Source of the DNA: T3Sed10-213 sp012519365 | GTDB taxonomy: Bacteria; Planctomycetota; Phycisphaerae; Sedimentisphaerales; Anaerohalosphaeraceae | Reading direction: 5' to 3' | Length of the DNA stretch: 55,234 nucleotides | Assembly (NCBI GenBank): GCA_033809355.1 | Contig: JAPXLV010000012.1 | Location: 1 to 55,234 of the forward strand | Shown: piece by piece, positions 50,779 through 55,234 of the stretch | Numbering within the stretch: the first letter of the stretch is position 1 | How the letters are laid out: each line of letters begins with the position of its first letter | Translations under genes and position numbers: made by a program | Notes under the pieces: model-generated | Seen by the model: only the letters and a program-made list of their open reading frames with translations | The model's database searches: none | What the model was told of the DNA's origin: nothing

Positions 50779-51308
50779 AGGTGATAATCCCACTGGGCCA
50801 GGGTGCGATTCATACACTCACGAATCCCATTCAGGATACGTGCCATCGTCTTATAAAGGCCATGCCGGGAACGGCCGGTCAGTTGGGCAATCCGCTGAAT
50901 CGAAAAACTTTTCTCAAATCGCAACCGCAACAGTTTCTGGTCATTACCGGTCAGTTTGTCGAGACAGGTCTTGAGGGCTTTGTGCCGGTCGGTGTTGTCC
51001 TCAGCGACGGTGTCGGCGATTTCGAAAAATTGACGATATACATCATTGTCAAATAGCGGTCTGGTTTTGCGATTTTTTTTGTGAAAATCCAACACACGAA
51101 ACCGCGCAACACAGGCCGCCCAGGCCCAAAAATTGGTGCCCAGCTCATACTGGTCAAACTGTTCCCACAAATACACCGCCGTTTCCTGCAACAGCTCCTC
51201 GGCGTCGTGCTCATTATGCACCATCGTCAGAATAAACGCGTACAGCCGAGGCTGAATACTGGTATATAAGCGAAAAAAGGAGACGGATTTTTTCTCCGAT
51301 TCACCCAT
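50775..51308 (-). CDS. ECF-type RNA polymerase sigma factor
   Basis: 177 residues. Region 2: SFFRLYTSIQPRLYAFILTM, DAEELLQETAVYLWEQFDQY, FWAWAACVARFRVLDFHKKN. Region 4: LTGNDQKLLRLRFEKSFSIQ, RIAQLTGRSRHGLYKTMARI. It resembles the sigma factor at 28844-29398 in layout and closing motif (YKTMAKI/YKTMARI). Its stop overlaps the start of the FecR-LamG gene (ATGA), giving tight coupling. A 250-bp gap upstream (51309-51561) contains its promoter region and a terminator of the GH97 gene. Confidence 0.92.
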   Translation of the reverse strand: MGESEKKSVSFFRLYTSIQPRLYAFILTMVHNEHDAEELLQETAVYLWEQFDQYELGTNFWAWAACVARFRVLDFHKKNRKTRPLFDNDVYRQFFEIADTVAEDNTDRHKALKTCLDKLTGNDQKLLRLRFEKSFSIQRIAQLTGRSRHGLYKTMARILNGIRECMNRTLAQWDYHL

Positions 51309-51453
51309 TAAACCTCAACTTTTGGTTAATGCTATTGTGTTGATTGGATTTGTATAGGATAGAGAAGAAAAATGAAAAATTAGCCCCACATTTTGGAATT
51401 TTTTATTTTTTTCGGGCAAATAGAGCGAAATTGCCGCTTTATTGGGGCGCACC

Positions 51454-51480
51454 AAAAGAAAAGAGCGAACTCAAGTTCGC
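51454..51480 (-). terminator. Rho-independent terminator after the GH97 gene
   Basis: GCGAAC (51465-51470) and GTTCGC (51475-51480) form a stem with loop TCAA. On the minus strand a T-rich run (complement of 51454-51463) follows. It separates GH97 from the sigma/FecR/LamG unit. Confidence 0.75.
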
Positions 51481-51561
51481 CCTCGTTATGGCCTGTCGCC
51501 CAGCAGGGCGCACGCACACTGCCCCTAAGCAGGAAATATCGGCAACACCCGGCAGTGCGTG

Positions 51562-53532
51562 TCAATTGGCCGGACTAAGCCGCATCACAAATCCGCCGCG
51601 AGCAGGCACGTGTACGCGATGCGTCGCATCGGATGTCGTGCGGATCGGGGTAAGATCAAAGGTTCGATTCGCCCCGTCAGCAATTTGATCGCCCTGCCAG
51701 CGTCCCTGACCCAGAAACGACAGGTCAGCGGCCAGCGTTTGCGCCTCATTTTGGCCGTTGAGCCCCGCGACATACCACGTCTCGCCGCTGCGTCGAGCCA
51801 GAATAACCGAACGGCCCGGGTAACCATCCACAAACCGTGTATCATCCCAGGCGGCCGGAACCTTGCGGAGAAAATCGACCACAAAATCAGGCATCAGCGG
51901 ACGTTCTTCAGGAACCAACCCAAAATGCTGAATGCCGGATTCAAAGACCACCGACAACGCCAGTTCGAAGGCTGGGGTCGTTCGTACCTGTACGCCGCGA
52001 ATCCGCGGATTGAACACCACCGGCGTAAAATCCATCGAGCTGACCACATTGCGGGTAAAGGGCAAAATGGTGCAATGGTGGGCCTGCTGATCGGCATTGC
52101 GCTGGTCAAAGGTGACATATTCCATCCCTTTGACCGCTTCGGCGGTCATCAGGTTGGGATACGTTCGCTGCCAGCCCCGCGGCACCGTCGCACCGTGAAC
52201 ATTGACCATAATGCCATAGTCGGCGGCATCCTCGAACAGGTCCAGATACAGCTGCATCGTGGCCTGTTTGTCGCCGCCGAAGAAATCGACCTTGATGCCC
52301 TTGACACCCATCTGCTGAAGACGGGCCAATTCCTCCCGGCGAACCGAGCGGGGATACATCCGATCCTTCGGCGTCATCGGGGCAGTATTCCACGAGCCGT
52401 TAGAGTTGTACCAGAGAATAACGCCGACGTTTTTCTGCCGCGCTTTTTGGATAAATTCTGCCATCTTTTCGTAGCCGATATTGCGATCCCAGTTGCAATC
52501 GATGAGCATATACTCCCAGTTCATTTCATCAGAAAACGCGAGGAACCGTTCGGCGACCTCAAGCGTTGAGCTGTCATCGCCATAGCGCAGCCAGTGCCAT
52601 GAAGCGCGTCCGGCCTGGATAAAATCAGGACTGTCAATCTGACTGGGTGCAGCCAGATCGGTCATCAGCGTGGTCTCAACGAGGGGACGCAGGCTGTCGC
52701 CAATGACCAACACCCGCCAGGGCGACTGGAATGGCAGCGTAATCTGCGGCTCAACAGGGTCCTGCGGGCCGCGATGTTCCTGCGGATGCGGAAAAGCAAT
52801 GCGATAGACCCCGCCGTCGCTGCGGTGGGCCAGCCGGGCGGCACAGTAGTTTCGATCGACGTCGGTGTCGCTGATGAGCACCCAATCGCCCGCGGGGGTT
52901 CTGAACAAGGCCGGAAAGCACCACCCTGCCCCATGCGGCGAGGGTTTGCCGACGGTATCGACCACATAATACTCCTCATACGACGGCTGCGTTGCCGCCC
53001 AGCCGCTCTTGCCCGGCTGCATTGGATGCAGCCACGCCTCAGCAGCTGGTGCAAAGGCAAAACCCGTCTGTTCCGACACGATCGATAACCCCGCATCGCT
53101 CTTTCCGTCGAAGGCGTACCGAAACGCTGCACCGTCATTGGACACCTGAAAGATAAGCTGCATCGTCTGACCGGCGGGATTGGTCAGCGTAAAGACGCGA
53201 CGATTGGCCTGATAGATGCATTCTCTGCGTTTGCCGTGCGGCATGATGTAGCGATCCTGTACCTTTTGCACCGGCGAGGTATCGGCCAGGGTCAGCTGCT
53301 CGGCAAACGAATAATCGCTGCGAACCAGTCCGAGCGGTGAAGGCAGAATCACCGGACGAGCATTTTTGTCCACGGCATAGTGCGGCCGGCCTTGCTCGTC
53401 CAATGAAAACCGGACTTGCAATGTCCCATCCGGACTGGAGACCACGGACGAATTGGCGGCACATCCCCAACTGAAAAACAACACAAATACCCCGAATCCG
53501 ACGAATATAGACTGTACTTTCGCTGTTGACAT
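51562..53532 (-). CDS. GH97 alpha-glycosidase (alpha-galactosidase/glucosidase type)
   Basis: GAGGAGA precedes the ATG at 53532; 656 residues with a secretion signal ending in FSWGCAAN, possibly a lipoprotein. The N-terminal super-beta-sandwich (about 25-275) starts VVSSPDGTLQVRFSLDEQGR, typical of GH97. The TIM barrel (about 285-570) has WHWLRYGDDSS, YMLIDCNWDRN, VKGIKVDFFGGDKQATMQLY and NLMTAEAVKGMEYVTF. The aspartate in IKVDFF sits where retaining GH97 enzymes carry their nucleophile, so a retaining alpha-galactosidase-like activity is more likely than the inverting SusB type. A C-terminal beta domain ends the protein. In this locus it could trim galactose from pectin side chains. Confidence 0.9.
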   Translation of the reverse strand: MSTAKVQSIFVGFGVFVLFFSWGCAANSSVVSSPDGTLQVRFSLDEQGRPHYAVDKNARPVILPSPLGLVRSDYSFAEQLTLADTSPVQKVQDRYIMPHGKRRECIYQANRRVFTLTNPAGQTMQLIFQVSNDGAAFRYAFDGKSDAGLSIVSEQTGFAFAPAAEAWLHPMQPGKSGWAATQPSYEEYYVVDTVGKPSPHGAGWCFPALFRTPAGDWVLISDTDVDRNYCAARLAHRSDGGVYRIAFPHPQEHRGPQDPVEPQITLPFQSPWRVLVIGDSLRPLVETTLMTDLAAPSQIDSPDFIQAGRASWHWLRYGDDSSTLEVAERFLAFSDEMNWEYMLIDCNWDRNIGYEKMAEFIQKARQKNVGVILWYNSNGSWNTAPMTPKDRMYPRSVRREELARLQQMGVKGIKVDFFGGDKQATMQLYLDLFEDAADYGIMVNVHGATVPRGWQRTYPNLMTAEAVKGMEYVTFDQRNADQQAHHCTILPFTRNVVSSMDFTPVVFNPRIRGVQVRTTPAFELALSVVFESGIQHFGLVPEERPLMPDFVVDFLRKVPAAWDDTRFVDGYPGRSVILARRSGETWYVAGLNGQNEAQTLAADLSFLGQGRWQGDQIADGANRTFDLTPIRTTSDATHRVHVPARGGFVMRLSPAN

Positions 53533-53607
53533 GGCTCCAATCTCCTCAGTGGTCCGGTTTTTGCCCATTGCTTGTTTGGGCTTTACCTTAGAGCAAACCG
53601 CTCAGGA

Positions 53608-53626
53608 CGTCAAGAAAAACTTGACG
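53608..53626. repeat. perfect inverted repeat upstream of the GH97 gene
   Basis: CGTCAAG (53608-53614) and CTTGACG (53620-53626) flank five A residues. It lies 76 bp before the GH97 start in a 150-bp gap. No T run follows on the minus strand, so an operator or mRNA leader hairpin is more likely than a terminator. Confidence 0.4.
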
Positions 53627-53682
53627 GATTTTGCAAAGTACCGCATACAATTGCGACCGTCGTGCGCGCATAGAAAAAATCG

Positions 53683-55122
53683 CTAATTGCCTGTCATGCC
53701 GAGCCATTGTCCGGCAAGGACCGAAAAGTCCTGATGATTGACCATACAATCGCCGTTCAGGTCGATATTCAGCGGCAGTTGGCAGTCCGTCAGAAGCCAC
53801 ATATCAATAAATTTCACCAAATCATCGCCGTCCACCCACCCGTCGGCGTTCAGGTCAGCAAAGACCTCGCCTCGCCACGGCCTAAGATACCGCCCCTCGA
53901 TGATTTGCTGAGCGAGAGTCGGTCCCTGCCAGGCCACGGCCAGATGGTCGCCGCCGGCATTTTCTTTATGCAGTACCTCGATGTAGTACTTTCGACCCGC
54001 CGCCAAGGGAATGGACGCAGATTGCTGTTGTTCAAACTTATCCCACTGGAGATAGCCCGTATTCTCGGGGACGGCCGCGATAAACTGCGCGTTTTCGCCG
54101 CGGGCATCAGGACTGAGAAACAGCCAGGCCGTATCATCAGCACTGATCCAGAAGATATAATCGCCGGTTTCCGGAGGAATCAGATAGCCCCGAAGTCGCG
54201 AGCCGTAATGATCATCCCAATTGCGGGGCGTTTCAAGCCGATCAAGAGTTGTTTGTCCGTCCGGAGTGTCGGGATAATTCGCATGTTCAACCAGCGTGCG
54301 AAGCGACCAGCCGGGAATATTTTTCCACCACTGCCACAGAATGCCGTCCTTAGAAACGCCGGCATAGCGAATCTTGGGTGTCGGGGGCGGTGCCATTCCT
54401 TCGCCCAGATAAAAACTCGGATGGGGCGGCTGATTGTAAGCCACATTCTGCCAGGCAATGGCCAGGCGATACTGCGAATCATGCATCAGGCTATAAAGGC
54501 GATACGTTGTTAGTTCGTGAGGAATAAAAATCCTTAGTTTTGTATTATCCGAGGACCGCAAAATGATTTCCTCACGCCAGTCACCAAGGATATCACCGGA
54601 CAAACACGGATTGGCCTTGGTGCCGTTATTGCTGGCGGTACTGTAGGCGGTGGGAACAGAGTACAAGCTTATCAATCGTCCGGAGCCATCGCCATACCAT
54701 TTATCCAAAATCGGGTTGGCGCCGCTGCTACCGACCGCATCCAGCAGTTCCCGCTGAAGGTCGTCGGTCCACCAAACAAGAAAATTCATAGCCGTCCGGG
54801 CGGTGCTGATCTGCTCGTTTGCGGTGTTATAGGTTCCCGGGGCGGCATAAGACCACATTTGATAGCCCACATAACGGGCATCAATATGGGCCGCAGCAGC
54901 TCGACCAACATCGCCTGCGTTGTAATGATCCCAGATAATCTGGCCGGTGGCTGCGTCTCGGAACGTCGCGCCGGCAGCGCTGCTTTCATGGCACTGCCAG
55001 ACTTCCAGACCGGGGCGGGTCGGATCCATATCGGACACGTGCATGGCATCGCCGTGGCCTAAGCCGGTGGAATACAAGCCGGTGCCGTCATGGTCAATGG
55101 TACAGGAACCGTAAACTGACAT
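53683..55122 (-). pseudogene. 5'-truncated rhamnogalacturonan lyase (PL11) with PA14 and dockerin-like modules
   Basis: The 479-residue frame starts at an ATG inside what is normally the middle of a PL11 enzyme. YGSCTIDHDGTGLYSTGLGHGD is, in two blocks, the conserved propeller motif usually some 350-400 residues from the start. VSDMDPTRPGLEVWQCHES, GDILGDWREEIILRSSDNTK and the C-terminal YRLAIAWQNVAYNQPPHPSFYLG follow and match the family. Then come a PA14-like domain (about 265-405) and two dockerin-like loops (DLNADGWVDGDD, DLNGDCMVNHQD). The signal peptide and half the propeller are absent. Upstream is an in-frame stop, then an out-of-frame ATG (55148) with a good ribosome site. Either a deletion or an assembly join; inactive as it stands. 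Confidence 0.75.
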
Positions 55123-55171
55123 TTCCCAAATACACCGTTAAGAAACATAATTTCTCCTAACAACATCTACA

Positions 55172-55201
55172 ATTTTACAAAAATCGCTGCCGCAAGGTCA
55201 A
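55172..55201 (-). promoter_or_regulatory. sigma70-like promoter upstream of the truncated PL11 gene
   Basis: Minus-strand TTGACC (55196-55201), 18 bp, and TAAAAT (55172-55177) precede an AGGAGA site (about 55153-55158) and an ATG at 55148. That ATG is not in frame with the PL11 remnant. Confidence 0.5.
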
Positions 55202-55234
55202 GAAAAATCGATTCCGTGACCAATTTTCTTCGAA

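Noticed and set aside
1..55234. CRISPR arrays, tRNA/rRNA genes, transposases, phage genes, SusC/SusD genes, cohesin domains
   Set aside because: I looked for each of these and saw no repeat-spacer pattern, no tRNA cloverleaf, and no protein with matching motifs in any frame.

Overview
The window looks like a chromosomal segment of a saccharolytic planctomycete, most likely class Phycisphaerae near the Sedimentisphaerales. This is inferred from several traits seen together: many secreted enzymes with dockerin-like C-termini of the pattern D-x-N-x-D-C-x-V-D...F...WL, a PEP-CTERM protein, prepilin-like proteins with IELLVV N-termini, ECF sigma/FecR-like pairs, and a tiny Lys/Ala-rich histone H1-like protein. 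No rRNA, tRNA, CRISPR array, insertion sequence or phage gene was seen.

Left part (1-14.9 kb) is mainly housekeeping. A minus-strand operon nadD-hemA-hemC-cobA/hemD (NAD and tetrapyrrole synthesis) has ATGA stop/start overlaps at its last two junctions. It is followed by a 49-residue H1-like gene, a CHASE-domain histidine kinase, a membrane protein with an N-terminal helix-turn-helix, an OmpA-like lipoprotein, ndk, and an oxalate/formate-type MFS transporter broken by one stop codon and two single-base deletions. Then come a secreted beta-helix/dockerin protein, an unknown membrane protein and a Wza-like polysaccharide export lipoprotein.

The rest (15-55 kb) is a pectin-degradation locus, nearly all read leftward. 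Backbone cleavage: PL1 pectate lyases (15.3 and 20.8 kb), PL10 (29.5 kb), a GH28-GH105 fusion (34.4 kb) and a rhamnogalacturonan lyase of family PL11 lacking its N-terminal part (53.7 kb). De-esterification: an alpha/beta-hydrolase-CE8 pectin methylesterase fusion (37 kb). Oligomer and side-chain processing: GH105 (19.5 kb), GH97 (51.6 kb) and a 1239-residue DUF4450-like putative glycosidase (30.7 kb). Uptake: an SSS-family sodium symporter (17.3 kb); there is no SusC/SusD pair. Interleaved are large secreted DNRLRE-, LamG- and PKD-type proteins and two pseudopilin-like proteins.

Two regulatory layers are visible. (1) A XylR-type activator (LacI-like sensor plus AraC HTH, 45.5 kb). Direct repeats of a GCGCAAgATTG motif 22 bp apart lie just upstream of the -35 boxes of two paralogous secreted-protein genes, and a related arrangement precedes the PL1 gene at 15.3 kb. 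(2) Two ECF sigma/FecR-like membrane-protein modules. In each, the domain C-terminal to FecR (DNRLRE in one, LamG in the other) is also present in a dockerin-bearing secreted protein encoded just downstream. These matched modules, and a set of paralogs that share an N-terminal module but end in either a PEP-CTERM or a dockerin signal, are the most novel-looking parts of the window.
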